A DNA stretch of 64,000 nucleotides from Rikenellaceae bacterium (GTDB lineage: Bacteria > Bacteroidota > Bacteroidia > Bacteroidales > Rikenellaceae): NCBI GenBank assembly GCA_015060005.1, contig SUZI01000004.1, forward strand, positions 51,580-115,579, read 5' to 3'. The position numbers were made by a program, and so were the translations under genes. This document shows, piece by piece, positions 1-8,909 of the stretch. The notes under the pieces were generated by a model. The model was not told the origin of the DNA. It did not search any database and saw only the letters and a program-made list of their open reading frames with translations. The first letter of the stretch is position 1. Each line of letters starts with the position of its first letter.

Positions 1-96
1 CTCAAAGCGAGAGAAAAGGTGGCAACCTATGGGCTGACACCGAAGATATATATTTTGGGCGGAGACAAACTACCTAACCGAAAGGGCTCACTTTGA
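1..96 (+). CDS. C-terminal 31 residues of an unidentified protein (cut by window edge)
   Basis: An open frame enters from the left edge and ends at a TGA at 94-96. The visible tail reads ...KIYILGGDKLPNRKGSL. I do not recognise a family. The frame is compatible with a real gene because the next terminator on this strand (391-428) has no other obvious upstream gene. The start and function lie outside the window. Confidence 0.4.
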   Translation, partial: LKAREKVATYGLTPKIYILGGDKLPNRKGSL

Positions 97-105
97 GAAA
101 AATAG

Positions 106-349
106 TTTTTCACTTTTGAGCAGGTAGTTGCAAGGCGGACGCAGACTGAAAACCGCAGCATACTTGGCGTATGTGAGGATTTTCAGGCAAGGACAACACA
201 GCAAATGCCGCTACCTTTGCAAAAAAAAATTTTTCACTTTTGAGCTGGTAGTTGCAAGGCGGACACAGACTGAAAACCGCAGCATACTTGGCGTATGTGA
301 GGATTTTCAGGCAAGGACAACGCAGCAAATACCGCTCAAAATGAAAAAG
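106..349 (+). repeat. Two tandem copies of a structured interspersed repeat (copies A and B)
   Basis: Copy A is about 106-220 and copy B about 230-349. They are nearly identical in the core. In copy B an outer stem pairs 230-245 (TTTTTCACTTTTGAGC) with 334-348 (GCTCAAAATGAAAAA). An inner stem pairs CTGAAAA (270-276) with TTTTCAG (304-310), and the apical stem pairs CATAC (283-287) with GTATG (293-297). Internal loops carry CAAGG, CGCAG, CCGCAG, TGAGGA and CAAGGACAACGCAG. Divergent relatives lie at 15998-16121 and, inverted, at 34412-34510. Confidence 0.8.
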
Positions 350-390
350 AAAAGACTTTTCTTGTGGAACTAATATAAACAATGTATGAC

Positions 391-428
391 AACAAAGCCG
401 GGGACTTGAGCCTCGGCTTTGTTGTTTG
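391..428 (+). terminator. Rho-independent terminator
   Basis: AACAAAGCCGGGG (391-403) pairs with CCTCGGCTTTGTT (411-423) with one G-U pair and a 7-nt loop, followed by a T-rich stretch. It probably ends the transcript of the gene that enters from the left edge, after reading through the two structured repeats. Confidence 0.7.
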
Positions 429-480
429 TGGGATTTATTGTTTTTGGAGAAGAGGGGCAATAAAGTTTGTAAAAAATAGT

Positions 481-488
481 TATATTTG
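481..488 (+). promoter_or_regulatory. Bacteroidota -7 promoter element
   Basis: TATATTTG matches the TAnnTTTG consensus and ends 23 bp before the ATG at 512. No convincing -33 TTG lies at the usual 19-21 bp spacing, so the call rests on the -7 box and its position. Confidence 0.45.
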
Positions 489-511
489 TATCGGACTAAA
501 TAAAATAAGGT

Positions 512-1345
512 ATGAAGAGACTGATATTGATGCTCATAGTGTTGAGTTTAGTCGCACCTATGGCAATAGCAGGAGAGCCAATAAAGAAGCCAAAAGCTCC
601 AAAGAGGGAGAATTTGGATATGACAGGTTGCCAACTATGGGGCGATGTAGCGATAGCTAAGTTCTACGACTACTATGCTGACGAGAAAGGCGGATGGGAG
701 CTCTTCTGCACAAGTGTCTACACGTTCACCGAGTGGGGCGACGTTGAGTCTTTCGAGTTTTATAACCAGCACGGAGAACGAACCTGCATCAGAAAACATA
801 TATATGATGAGCAGGGACGTACAACAGAGACACATATAGAGTGGGAAGATATGTCGGATACGACGTATACAACATATACATATGATGGTGCTGCGATTAC
901 GACATATCAGGGCGGCACGATAGTAACTGAGCGATACAACGACTATGGCGATGTGGTCTATTGCCACACGTATAGTCGTGAGACAAACACAGCCGAGACC
1001 GAAGAGTATATCTACCACTACGATGGCGAGAATAAGGTCTTCTGCGAATATATTATCAATGGAGAGCCTGTCCGCCGCACAATCTACGGCTATGACCAGG
1101 TGGGCAATCCGATATACGAATATCGCTACTTCACTACTGACGAACAGCCCGACCTCAAGTTTGTCTATCGCAACGATAAGCGTGGTAACAGCGTCGAAGA
1201 GATATGGTATCACCGCGGAGATGTGGAGAGCCAGCGTTATACCAATAAATATGACAAACAGGGAAACGTCATAGAGATGATTTCCTATCCCGAAGGCAGG
1301 AGTACTCCAGACAGAAAGACGGTAACGGAGATTACCTATAGATAA
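512..1345 (+). CDS. Secreted YD-repeat-like protein of unknown function
   Basis: 277 residues with a clear Sec signal peptide (MKRLILMLIVLSLVAPMAIA, cleavage probably after AIA near residue 20). The mature part is rich in Tyr, Asp and Gly and shows recurring beta-hairpin units such as YIYDEQGR, YGYDQVGNPIYEY and NKYDKQGNVIEM, which resemble the YD/RHS or MORN-like repeats of surface proteins. It is far shorter than a real RHS toxin, lacks the RHS core and has no toxin tip. It starts 24 bp after a TAnnTTTG element and is followed 41 bp later by the S46 peptidase, so the two may be co-transcribed. The precise role is unknown; export to the periplasm or surface is the only firm inference. Confidence 0.75.
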   Translation: MKRLILMLIVLSLVAPMAIAGEPIKKPKAPKRENLDMTGCQLWGDVAIAKFYDYYADEKGGWELFCTSVYTFTEWGDVESFEFYNQHGERTCIRKHIYDEQGRTTETHIEWEDMSDTTYTTYTYDGAAITTYQGGTIVTERYNDYGDVVYCHTYSRETNTAETEEYIYHYDGENKVFCEYIINGEPVRRTIYGYDQVGNPIYEYRYFTTDEQPDLKFVYRNDKRGNSVEEIWYHRGDVESQRYTNKYDKQGNVIEMISYPEGRSTPDRKTVTEITYR

Positions 1346-1386
1346 AGTTCCACACGGATGTAATTAACTTAAAAAAGGATATCACA

Positions 1387-3462
1387 ATGAGAAAGGTTTT
1401 ATTTACAGTGTTGGCATCGCTCTTTTCGCTCACAGCGATGGCTGACGAAGGTATGTGGCTGCTGCCCTACCTCCAGAAGATGAATATTAAGGATATGAAA
1501 GCTAAGGGCTTCAAGCTCTCTGCCGAGGATGTCTACTCAGTGGAGCACAACTCCCTGAAGGATGCTATCGTCATCTTCGGTGGCGGCTGCACAGGCGAGA
1601 TTGTGTCGGATAAGGGTCTTATCTTCACCAACCACCACTGCGGCTATGGCTCTATACAGCAGCTCTCATCGGTTGAGCACGACTACCTCAAGAATGGCTT
1701 CTGGGCATCATCTTTTGAGGAGGAGTTGCCTGTGCCAGGGTTGCGTGTGCAGTTTGTTCGCCACATCGAGGATGTTACCGAGCAGGTATTGGGCAACGTA
1801 CCAGCAATCGCCAAGGGCAAGGAGCGTGATGATATGGTTAGAGAGAACGTGAAGGGTGTAACGAAGGCCCTGAACGAGAAGTGGGAGGATAGATACTCTG
1901 TGCGTGTAGTGCCTTTCTTCGGTGGTAATCAGTACTTTGCATTTGCATACGAGGTATATACCGACGTGCGTTTGGTGGGTACTCCTCCATCGTCTATCGG
2001 TAAGTTTGGTGGCGACACCGACAACTGGATGTGGCCACGCCACACAGGCGACTTCTCTATCTTCCGCGTCTACGCCGACAAGGACAACCGCCCTGCGGAG
2101 TACTCTGCGGATAACGTGCCTTACAAGGCTCCCGTACACTTAGAGATATCGCTCAAGGGCGTTAAGGAGGGCGATTTCTCGATGGTTATGGGCTTCCCAG
2201 GCTCTACCGAGCGTTATATGACCTCGCACGAGATTGATTATATGTTGGGCGTAGACAACCCACAGCGTATCTACATACGTGGCGAGCGTCAGGCTATCTT
2301 GTGGGAGGCTATGGAGCAGAGCGACGAGATTCGTATCAAGTACGCATCGAAGTATGCCTCATCATCTAACTATTGGAAGAACTCTATCGGTATGTCTCGT
2401 GGTATCGAGAAGCTTAAGGTACGCGACAAGAAGGTAGCTCAGGAGCAGTCATTCCAGGCGTGGGCTGACGCTAACACCCTGCCTGAGGAGGGCTTCCAGA
2501 CCGCTTTGGCTGATATGAAGATAGCCATCGAGCAGAGCAGCGAGATCAATGGTGCTATCCAATATCTCTCGGAGGCATTTATGCGTGGTGTGGAGCTCGT
2601 AACAGCTACCCGCCGCCCAAATGCAGCGTTCTACAAGGACTACGACGCCGACCTCGACCGTAAGGTTGCAAAACGTATGCTGACCATAGCACGCGAGAAT
2701 ATGAAGGCTGAGCATCTGCCAGATATATATAATGTAATCGACGAGCAGTTTGGTGGCAACATCGAGGCTTATGTTGATTGGTTGTACGACAACACTATCT
2801 TCACCTCACTCGAGAAGGTGCAGGCTGCCGACAAGGAGGCACGCAAGGCTGACCCTGCAGGAGCTCTGATGGAGAGCCTTATGCGTAAGTTTACCGAGCT
2901 CATCGAGCACCCATCTATGCAGGGCGACAACATCTACCTCCAGCAGGATGCACACCGCCTCTACGTGGCAGGTCTGATGCGTCAGAGCCCTGATAAGGCT
3001 TGGTATTCGGATGCTAACTTCACCATCCGTCTGACATACGGTCAGGTGTTGCCATACTCACCAGCCGACGCCATCACCTATAACTATTACACTACTCTCG
3101 ATGGCGTGATAGCTAAGGAGGATACCTCTAACCCATTGGAGTTCACCGTTGAGGAGCGTCTGAAGGAGCTCTACCGTACCGAGGATTATGGCCCTTACGC
3201 TATGAAGAATGGCAAGCTGCCTGTCGGCTTCCTCTGTAATCTGGATATTACGGGTGGTAACTCGGGTTCGCCTGTGCTGGATAAGAAGGGTCGCCTCATC
3301 GGCTTGGCATTTGACGGCAACTGGGAGGCTATGTCGGGCGACGTGGCATTTGAGCCAGAGCTGCAGCGTTGCATCGCAGTAGATATCCGCTACGTGTTGT
3401 TCGTGGTAGATAAGTTTGCCGGCTGCGACCATATTATGAGCGAGCTTACTATCGTTAAGTAG
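1387..3462 (+). CDS. S46 family dipeptidyl-peptidase (DPP7/DPP11 family)
   Basis: 691 residues with a signal peptide (MRKVLFTVLASLFSLTAMA), close to the usual 700-720 of the family. Serine-protease triad motifs are present in order: TNHHCGYG (His84), GGDTDNWMWPRH (Asp near 212-225) and GGNSGSPV (Ser626). S46 enzymes work in the periplasm and release dipeptides from oligopeptides for uptake. The residue 18 positions after the catalytic Ser is Gly (LAFDGNWE). From memory of the family, DPP11 has Arg there and DPP7 has Gly, so a DPP7-like preference for hydrophobic P1 residues is inferred. A purine-rich AAAAAAGG lies just before the ATG, and a strong terminator follows. Confidence 0.95.
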   Translation: MRKVLFTVLASLFSLTAMADEGMWLLPYLQKMNIKDMKAKGFKLSAEDVYSVEHNSLKDAIVIFGGGCTGEIVSDKGLIFTNHHCGYGSIQQLSSVEHDYLKNGFWASSFEEELPVPGLRVQFVRHIEDVTEQVLGNVPAIAKGKERDDMVRENVKGVTKALNEKWEDRYSVRVVPFFGGNQYFAFAYEVYTDVRLVGTPPSSIGKFGGDTDNWMWPRHTGDFSIFRVYADKDNRPAEYSADNVPYKAPVHLEISLKGVKEGDFSMVMGFPGSTERYMTSHEIDYMLGVDNPQRIYIRGERQAILWEAMEQSDEIRIKYASKYASSSNYWKNSIGMSRGIEKLKVRDKKVAQEQSFQAWADANTLPEEGFQTALADMKIAIEQSSEINGAIQYLSEAFMRGVELVTATRRPNAAFYKDYDADLDRKVAKRMLTIARENMKAEHLPDIYNVIDEQFGGNIEAYVDWLYDNTIFTSLEKVQAADKEARKADPAGALMESLMRKFTELIEHPSMQGDNIYLQQDAHRLYVAGLMRQSPDKAWYSDANFTIRLTYGQVLPYSPADAITYNYYTTLDGVIAKEDTSNPLEFTVEERLKELYRTEDYGPYAMKNGKLPVGFLCNLDITGGNSGSPVLDKKGRLIGLAFDGNWEAMSGDVAFEPELQRCIAVDIRYVLFVVDKFAGCDHIMSELTIVK

Positions 3463-3483
3463 TTAGCTCACACCACCAAACAA

Positions 3484-3520
3484 ATGGGCTATTTTACTCG
3501 TCGTACAATAGCCCATTTTT
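3484..3520 (+). terminator. Rho-independent terminator after the S46 peptidase
   Basis: ATGGGCTATT (3484-3493) pairs perfectly with AATAGCCCAT (3507-3516), followed by TTTTT. It separates the peptidase from the hydrolase gene that starts 17 bp later. Confidence 0.8.
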
Positions 3521-3536
3521 CATCTGTCAGCCTATT

Positions 3537-4445
3537 ATGAAGACCTTCTATATGATTCTAACACTCGCCATTGCGACTATCGTGCTGCTCGTTGCGGTAC
3601 TCTTCGCCATCCCTGCCATCAAGATGCACACTATGCTCGACCGTCGTTGCAGTTGCGAGCCATATTCGGCGGCTGACTATGGCATAAGCTCTCGCCCCGT
3701 TGCCTTCACAAGTGCCGATGGCATAGAGCTCGGAGCGTATGAGGTAGCGGTGGAAAACCCTAAGGCGGTCATCATCTGCATAGGAGGCATACACTCGCCC
3801 ACGATAACCGATTGGTATCCCCACGCAAGCCTGTTTGCCCAGCACGGTTACGCCTCGCTGCTGCTCGACCTGCGTGCCCACGGAGCAAGTTCGGGCGAGG
3901 TCATCTATGCCGCCACACGTGAGTGGATGGATGTCGCTGCGGCGGTGGATTATCTGAATACTCAGGCTACGTATGATGATGTGCCAAAGGTTGTTATGGG
4001 GCTGAGTATGGGTGCTGCAACCGCCATCACATCTATCGGACGATGTGCGGATATAGATGCTCTTGTAGCCTTGTCATCATATAGCAGCTGGGAGTATAAT
4101 TTCAACCTCAACGTCGAGCAGCAGCTCCCTGCGTGGTTGGCAAAGCTGCTCACGCCCTTTGTCAACATCACCACACGACTGCGTTTTGGCGAGTATGCGG
4201 ATGTAACGCCTCTTTCGGAGATTAAGAAGTTAGGCTCTCGCCCCGCACTGCTTGTCCACTCTACGGGGGACAGGATAGTTCCCTTTGCCAACTTTGAGCA
4301 GCTCATAGCCGCCGCTCCTGCGGTACAGCGGTGGGTTGTCGAGGGGGATAACCACTGCATACTCGAGGATTTCACCCACCCCGAGCACAACAGCGACTAC
4401 TGCTCTGTCATATTGAATTTCTTGGATAGCGTAGCTCGACGTTAG
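3537..4445 (+). CDS. Membrane-anchored alpha/beta hydrolase
   Basis: 302 residues. An N-terminal hydrophobic segment (about residues 5-27) should anchor the protein in the inner membrane with the hydrolase domain outside. The nucleophile elbow is GLSMGA (Ser157). The acid is probably the Asp of STGDRIVPF and the base the His of EGDNHC, the usual BAAT/dienelactone-hydrolase-like order. The fold is clear, but the substrate (ester, peptide or lipid) cannot be read from sequence. The gene starts only 17 bp after the S46 terminator and is convergent with the S4-domain gene on the other strand, which ends 22 bp away. Confidence 0.85.
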   Translation: MKTFYMILTLAIATIVLLVAVLFAIPAIKMHTMLDRRCSCEPYSAADYGISSRPVAFTSADGIELGAYEVAVENPKAVIICIGGIHSPTITDWYPHASLFAQHGYASLLLDLRAHGASSGEVIYAATREWMDVAAAVDYLNTQATYDDVPKVVMGLSMGAATAITSIGRCADIDALVALSSYSSWEYNFNLNVEQQLPAWLAKLLTPFVNITTRLRFGEYADVTPLSEIKKLGSRPALLVHSTGDRIVPFANFEQLIAAAPAVQRWVVEGDNHCILEDFTHPEHNSDYCSVILNFLDSVARR

Positions 4446-4466
4446 TGGCTCTGCCACTCTGCAGGG

Positions 4467-4862
4467 CTACTCCTCATCATCGTAATACATACCATCCATA
4501 AGGGCGTCTATCTCGCGACGCTCCTTCTTGGTAGGTCTGCCTGTGCCTCGCTCGCGGAAGACGAAGATGGTCTCGCGTGGCACCTGCAACTTATCGAGCT
4601 CCTCCTGAGGTGTTATGTTAAGACAGTATTGTGGCACATTCTTCGCCCCCTGGCGTGATGATACTAAGTCCAACACCTTATATTGATATGTTACGGGCTG
4701 CTTCTTGACGCTTATCACATCGCCCACCTTCACCTCGCGTGAGGGCTTGCAGTAGCTGCCACCCACCAGCACACGGTTGTTACGTATGGCGTCGGCTGCG
4801 TCGCTGCGTGTCTTGAAGATACGCACAGCCCACAGATATTTATCCAATCTTACATCATCCAT
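4467..4862 (-). CDS. hslR: S4-domain RNA-binding protein, Hsp15/HslR family
   Basis: 131 residues. An S4 RNA-binding domain fills the N-terminal half (RLDKYLWAVRIFKTRSDA, then GGSYCKPSREVKVGDVISV), followed by a basic tail with TGRPTKKERREID. Hsp15 homologues bind stalled 50S subunits that carry nascent chain-tRNA and help to recycle them. It is the last gene of the dcw-cluster transcript, 12 bp after ftsW, where many Bacteroidales dcw clusters would continue with murG. Function is assigned by family only. Confidence 0.85.
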   Translation of the reverse strand: MDDVRLDKYLWAVRIFKTRSDAADAIRNNRVLVGGSYCKPSREVKVGDVISVKKQPVTYQYKVLDLVSSRQGAKNVPQYCLNITPQEELDKLQVPRETIFVFRERGTGRPTKKERREIDALMDGMYYDDEE

Positions 4863-4874
4863 AGCTTCTCTCGA

Positions 4875-6233
4875 CTAATTACCTGTATGTGAGCCCTCAT
4901 CATTCTGGCGGCTTACGCTGAGAATCATACCCAAGCCCACGCACGTGAAGAGCAGCGACGAGCCTCCACGCGAGATGAGAGGCAGCGTCTGTCCCGTCTC
5001 GGGGATGATGTTGAGCGTAACCATAATATGCAGCAGAGCCTGTCCCGTAATGAGCAGGGCTATACCCAACGCAAGCATCGCAGGATACTTCTTGGGGCAC
5101 GTCTTGAATATCTCGAAGGCACGGAAGAACACCCACACATAGAGTGCTAACAATATCATAGCCAGCATTATACCATACTCCTCCACGAAGAAGGCAAAGG
5201 CGTAGTCGCTCTCGGGGTGTGTCATCTCCACACGCACCGCACTCTGACCTGCTCCCTGCCCCATAATGCCACCGTCGTGCATAGCTACCATAGCTCGCTC
5301 CGTGTCGCTGAGCTTCAACACAGGCACCTCTGTTCGCGATGTGGTCCACACGTTCCACCACGTCGTCAGACGACCACTCGCCGTCGAGCTACGTCCCACG
5401 CCGAGCAGTGCCACAAGCGACAACGCCACAAGAGCCCACTTCACCAGACGGAAGATGTCGCTCCAGCGTACACGACCTATGTAGAGCATAGCTATCGAGA
5501 GCAGGAAGACGATTATTGCCGACGAGGTGTGAGCCGGCATAATCACCGCACACGACAGACATATCGGAAGGAATATGCTGTAACCGCCATACGCCCACAC
5601 CTTACGGTTCTCACGCTCACGCCAACGCCAAAACTTGAGCGTCGGGATGATACTCTGACGACGTATGCTGTCCTGGCGACGTGAGAGCTGATACGAGAGA
5701 TACATTATGGTGGCTATCTTCAGCAGCTCCGAGGGCTGAAAGCGGAACCCTGCTATCGAGAACCAGCGTGCCGCACCATTTATTGTCGAGCCTGTGAAAT
5801 ATACCGCTAACGTCATAGCCAACGCAGCACCCCACACCCAGGGCGATATAGCCTGGTAGACGCGTGAGTTTATGCGGTGTGTAACCACTAAAGCCACTCC
5901 ACCCAAAAGTATAAGACCTATCTGTGTCTTCAGAAACTCTGTCGAGGTGATGGATGAGGCGTAGCTGTATGCCATCTTGGCTGTCGATGAGTATACCACC
6001 AGAACCGATATGGTCAGCAGAGCCACTATTATCACCCACAACACCCTGTCGCCACCAAAGAGGCGTGTTACGGTCTGCTCAAACAGAGGCGTAGCACCGC
6101 TATCCTCCACATCCTCGGCTGCAGCCTCCTCCTTTGTCGCAGACTTCAGCTTACGGGGGCGAGGTGTGGGCGAAGACTCCTCCTCGGGTATGTGCTCTAT
6201 GTATTTCGATAAATCTCTCTGTGGCTCACTCAT
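4875..6233 (-). CDS. ftsW: Septal peptidoglycan polymerase FtsW (SEDS family)
   Basis: 452 residues. A cytoplasmic N-terminal region of about 75 residues, rich in Pro, Glu and Ala, precedes about ten membrane segments. SEDS signatures are visible: FRFQPSELLKIATIMYLSY in the middle and PETGQTLPLISRGGSS near the C-terminus. FtsW polymerises lipid II into glycan strands at the septum together with its cognate PBP, FtsI, encoded four genes upstream. The N-terminal extension is longer than in E. coli FtsW. A RodA assignment is less likely because the gene sits in the dcw cluster behind murD. Confidence 0.95.
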   Translation of the reverse strand: MSEPQRDLSKYIEHIPEEESSPTPRPRKLKSATKEEAAAEDVEDSGATPLFEQTVTRLFGGDRVLWVIIVALLTISVLVVYSSTAKMAYSYASSITSTEFLKTQIGLILLGGVALVVTHRINSRVYQAISPWVWGAALAMTLAVYFTGSTINGAARWFSIAGFRFQPSELLKIATIMYLSYQLSRRQDSIRRQSIIPTLKFWRWRERENRKVWAYGGYSIFLPICLSCAVIMPAHTSSAIIVFLLSIAMLYIGRVRWSDIFRLVKWALVALSLVALLGVGRSSTASGRLTTWWNVWTTSRTEVPVLKLSDTERAMVAMHDGGIMGQGAGQSAVRVEMTHPESDYAFAFFVEEYGIMLAMILLALYVWVFFRAFEIFKTCPKKYPAMLALGIALLITGQALLHIMVTLNIIPETGQTLPLISRGGSSLLFTCVGLGMILSVSRQNDEGSHTGN

Positions 6234-6266
6234 AGCTCTGTGGCAATAATTTCGTTTCGATATATC

Positions 6267-7622
6267 CTATTTCAATATATTCTGCTTAACCCACTGCTTG
6301 AACAACTCTCCTCGCTGCTCATAGTTCTTGAAGAGGTCGAAGCTCGCACACGCCGGCGAGAGCAACACCACGTCGCCCGCCTCAGCCAATCGTGCCGCCG
6401 CCTGCATAGCCGCCTCCATCGTGTCGTAACTCTCGATGACGGGTACAACACCCTCGAACTCACGCTGTAGCTTCGTGTTATCCAAGCCCATACACACCAA
6501 CGCCTTCACCTTCTCGCGGGCAAAAGCCTTCAGTGGCGTGTAGTCGTTACCCTTATCCGTTCCGCCGGCAATCCACACCGTAGGGCGAGTCATACTCTGC
6601 AAGGCATACCACACCGAGTCGACGTTTGTCGCCTTCGAGTCGTTTATCCACTGCACGCCATCTCGCTCCCCTGCTGGCTCCAAGCGGTGCTCCACAGGCG
6701 AGAACTCATAGAGCGAGCGAAGTATGCTCTGCCTCTCTACACCTGCTGCCAAGGCTGCCAACGAGGCTGCCATAGCGTTGTAGGCGTTGTGTAATCCCTT
6801 GATTTTGAGCTTCTCGACATCTACCGTAAGGCTGCGACGACCAACACGAGCCGAGAACTCCTCGCCCATCATACAGGCATCGCCCGCAGTGCTTGCCACC
6901 GACGCCTTAGCCATAAAAGGCATCAATCGCTGCCTACCCTCAAGATGTGCCACCTCCGCTGCAATGACCTCATCATCAGCCGAATAGATAAACGCCGAGC
7001 GAGAGGATTGGTTACGTGTGATACGCATCTTGGAGTCGACATAGTTCTGGAAACAATAGTCGTAGCGGTCCAAGTGGTCGGGGGTGATATTCATCAGCAA
7101 TGCTATGTCGGCACGGAAGTCGAACATACCGTCGAGCTGGAACGAGCTGAGCTCCAGCACATACCACTCGTGAGGCTCGGTCGCTACCTGGTAGGCGAAG
7201 CTCTCGCCTATATTGCCACCTAAACCTACGTCGTAGCCGGCATCGCAGAGAATCTTATATATGAGCGATGTAGTTGTGGTCTTACCATTTGAGCCACTGA
7301 TACATATCGTGCGTGAGCGTCCCTTATAGCGGAAGGCGTACTCCATCTCCGAGATTACGGGTATGCCTCGCTCACGTATAGCCTTCACCACAGGGGCTTT
7401 GTCGGGTATGCCGGGCGACTTGATGACCTCGTCGGCAGCGAGTATACGCTCCATAGTGTGTGAGCCCTGCTCGTATGGTATCTGCCACTCGTCGAGCACC
7501 TTACGATAACGCTCGGCTATCTGTCCCGCATCCGAGAGGAAGACGTCGGCTCCCTGCTTACGTGCCAGCACCGCCGAGCCATAGCCGCTGATGCCGCCTC
7601 CCAAAACAACTATCTTCTTCAT
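6267..7622 (-). CDS. murD: UDP-N-acetylmuramoyl-L-alanine--D-glutamate ligase MurD
   Basis: 451 residues, the expected size. It adds D-glutamate to UDP-MurNAc-L-Ala with ATP in the cytoplasm. Visible features are an N-terminal nucleotide-sugar-binding Rossmann region (VVLGGGISGYGSA), the Mur-ligase P-loop SGSNGKTTTT near residue 110, the central segment NITPDHLDRY and a C-terminal domain containing INDSKATNVDS. The gene lies between mraY and ftsW with gaps of only 18 and 33 bp, consistent with a single transcript. Confidence 0.97.
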   Translation of the reverse strand: MKKIVVLGGGISGYGSAVLARKQGADVFLSDAGQIAERYRKVLDEWQIPYEQGSHTMERILAADEVIKSPGIPDKAPVVKAIRERGIPVISEMEYAFRYKGRSRTICISGSNGKTTTTSLIYKILCDAGYDVGLGGNIGESFAYQVATEPHEWYVLELSSFQLDGMFDFRADIALLMNITPDHLDRYDYCFQNYVDSKMRITRNQSSRSAFIYSADDEVIAAEVAHLEGRQRLMPFMAKASVASTAGDACMMGEEFSARVGRRSLTVDVEKLKIKGLHNAYNAMAASLAALAAGVERQSILRSLYEFSPVEHRLEPAGERDGVQWINDSKATNVDSVWYALQSMTRPTVWIAGGTDKGNDYTPLKAFAREKVKALVCMGLDNTKLQREFEGVVPVIESYDTMEAAMQAAARLAEAGDVVLLSPACASFDLFKNYEQRGELFKQWVKQNILK

Positions 7623-7640
7623 ATCGCAAACTTATCTACA

Positions 7641-8882
7641 TTAACGAATCTTAAGCGTCATCATAGTGATGGCACACAGCAGGATAGAGATGATGAAGAA
7701 ACGCTGTACTATCTTCGTCTCGAATATTCCTGCCTTCTGGTAGTGGTGGTGCAGCGGAGCCATACGGAAGATGCGTCTGCCCTCGCCATAACGCCACTTG
7801 GTGTACTTGAACCATCCCACCTGCAACACTACCGATATAGCCTCGGCGAAGTACAAACCACACAGCAGAGGCAACAGCAACTCCTTACGTATACACATAG
7901 CGAAGAGTGCCACGATACCACCTATCGCGAGCGAGCCTGTGTCGCCCATAAAGATTTGTGCAGGGTGCGAGTTATACCACAAGAAGCCCAGCAGAGCACC
8001 CACCATAGCGGCAGCGAAGACAACCAGCTCGGCAGAGTGCGGTATATACATAATATTGAGGTAGTCGGCATAGATGATATGTCCCGAGAGGTAGGCTAAA
8101 GCACCCAGCACCACCACTATCGGGATAGATATCGAGCCCAACAGACCATCCAAACCATCGGCGAGGTTAGCTCCATTCGACACGCAGAGCAGCAGCGTGA
8201 TAGCCACCACCACGTAAAGCAGCCACGTGTTGTCGACATAGCCTCCTACAAACCATCCGTAGTCAAACTCGTTGTTCTTAACAAAAGGTATGGTGGTCTT
8301 GGTAGACTTGCTCGCTATGGGGTCCATCATCACGTGTTGCACCTCGTCGATGGTCTGGTTTCCTGCCTCGTCGACTACCAGACGCTCGGTGGTCTCCGAC
8401 ACCTTCTCGTGGATGACCACGTCGGGCGAATACCACATCATAGTGCCCACGATAAGACCCAATGCCACCTGTCCTACGACCTTAAACTGTGGCTTCAAGC
8501 CCGCCTTGTTGTGGCGGAAGGTCTTGATATAGTCGTCGATGAAGCCTACACCACCCAACCACACTGCCGAGATAAGCATTATCTGGATGTAGATGTTGTT
8601 CAGGCGACCGAGCAGCAACGTGGGAATGAGTATCGCCACCAAGATGAGCAGACCGCCCATCGTGGGCGTACCCTTCTTCGAGTGCTCACCCTCCAAGCCT
8701 AAGTTACGTATCTCCTCGCCAATCTGATGTCGCTGCAGGAAACGGATGATTGGACGTCCCAGCAAAATAGTAATCAGCAGAGCTAAGATAACAGCCACAG
8801 CCGCTCTGAACGAGATGTACTGAAACATTCCCGAGCCCGGCACGTCGTACTGGTCTAAAAATCTAAACAATGAATAGAGCAT
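7641..8882 (-). CDS. mraY: Phospho-N-acetylmuramoyl-pentapeptide transferase MraY
   Basis: 413 residues with about ten membrane helices. It transfers phospho-MurNAc-pentapeptide to undecaprenyl phosphate to make lipid I at the inner membrane. Signatures include LGGVGFIDDYIK, NLADGLDGL and the C-terminal APLHHHYQK. It is about 50 residues longer than E. coli MraY. The extra length is a hydrophilic insertion (roughly residues 155-210, around SETTERLVVDEAGNQ and PFVKNNEFDYG) between two membrane helices, probably a periplasmic loop. I believe such a loop is common in Bacteroidales MraY. Confidence 0.97.
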   Translation of the reverse strand: MLYSLFRFLDQYDVPGSGMFQYISFRAAVAVILALLITILLGRPIIRFLQRHQIGEEIRNLGLEGEHSKKGTPTMGGLLILVAILIPTLLLGRLNNIYIQIMLISAVWLGGVGFIDDYIKTFRHNKAGLKPQFKVVGQVALGLIVGTMMWYSPDVVIHEKVSETTERLVVDEAGNQTIDEVQHVMMDPIASKSTKTTIPFVKNNEFDYGWFVGGYVDNTWLLYVVVAITLLLCVSNGANLADGLDGLLGSISIPIVVVLGALAYLSGHIIYADYLNIMYIPHSAELVVFAAAMVGALLGFLWYNSHPAQIFMGDTGSLAIGGIVALFAMCIRKELLLPLLCGLYFAEAISVVLQVGWFKYTKWRYGEGRRIFRMAPLHHHYQKAGIFETKIVQRFFIISILLCAITMMTLKIR

Positions 8883-8909
8883 CGTTCAACAATGGTTTTT
8901 ATAGGTTTC

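Noticed and set aside
128..373. An 81-codon frame across the two tandem structured repeats
   Set aside because: It exists only because the repeat is duplicated in frame. The sequence has RNA/DNA-structure features, no ribosome binding site and no protein-like codon use.
512..1345. Secreted YD-repeat-like protein as an RHS toxin
   Set aside because: 277 residues is far too short, there is no RHS core motif, no toxin domain and no immunity gene.
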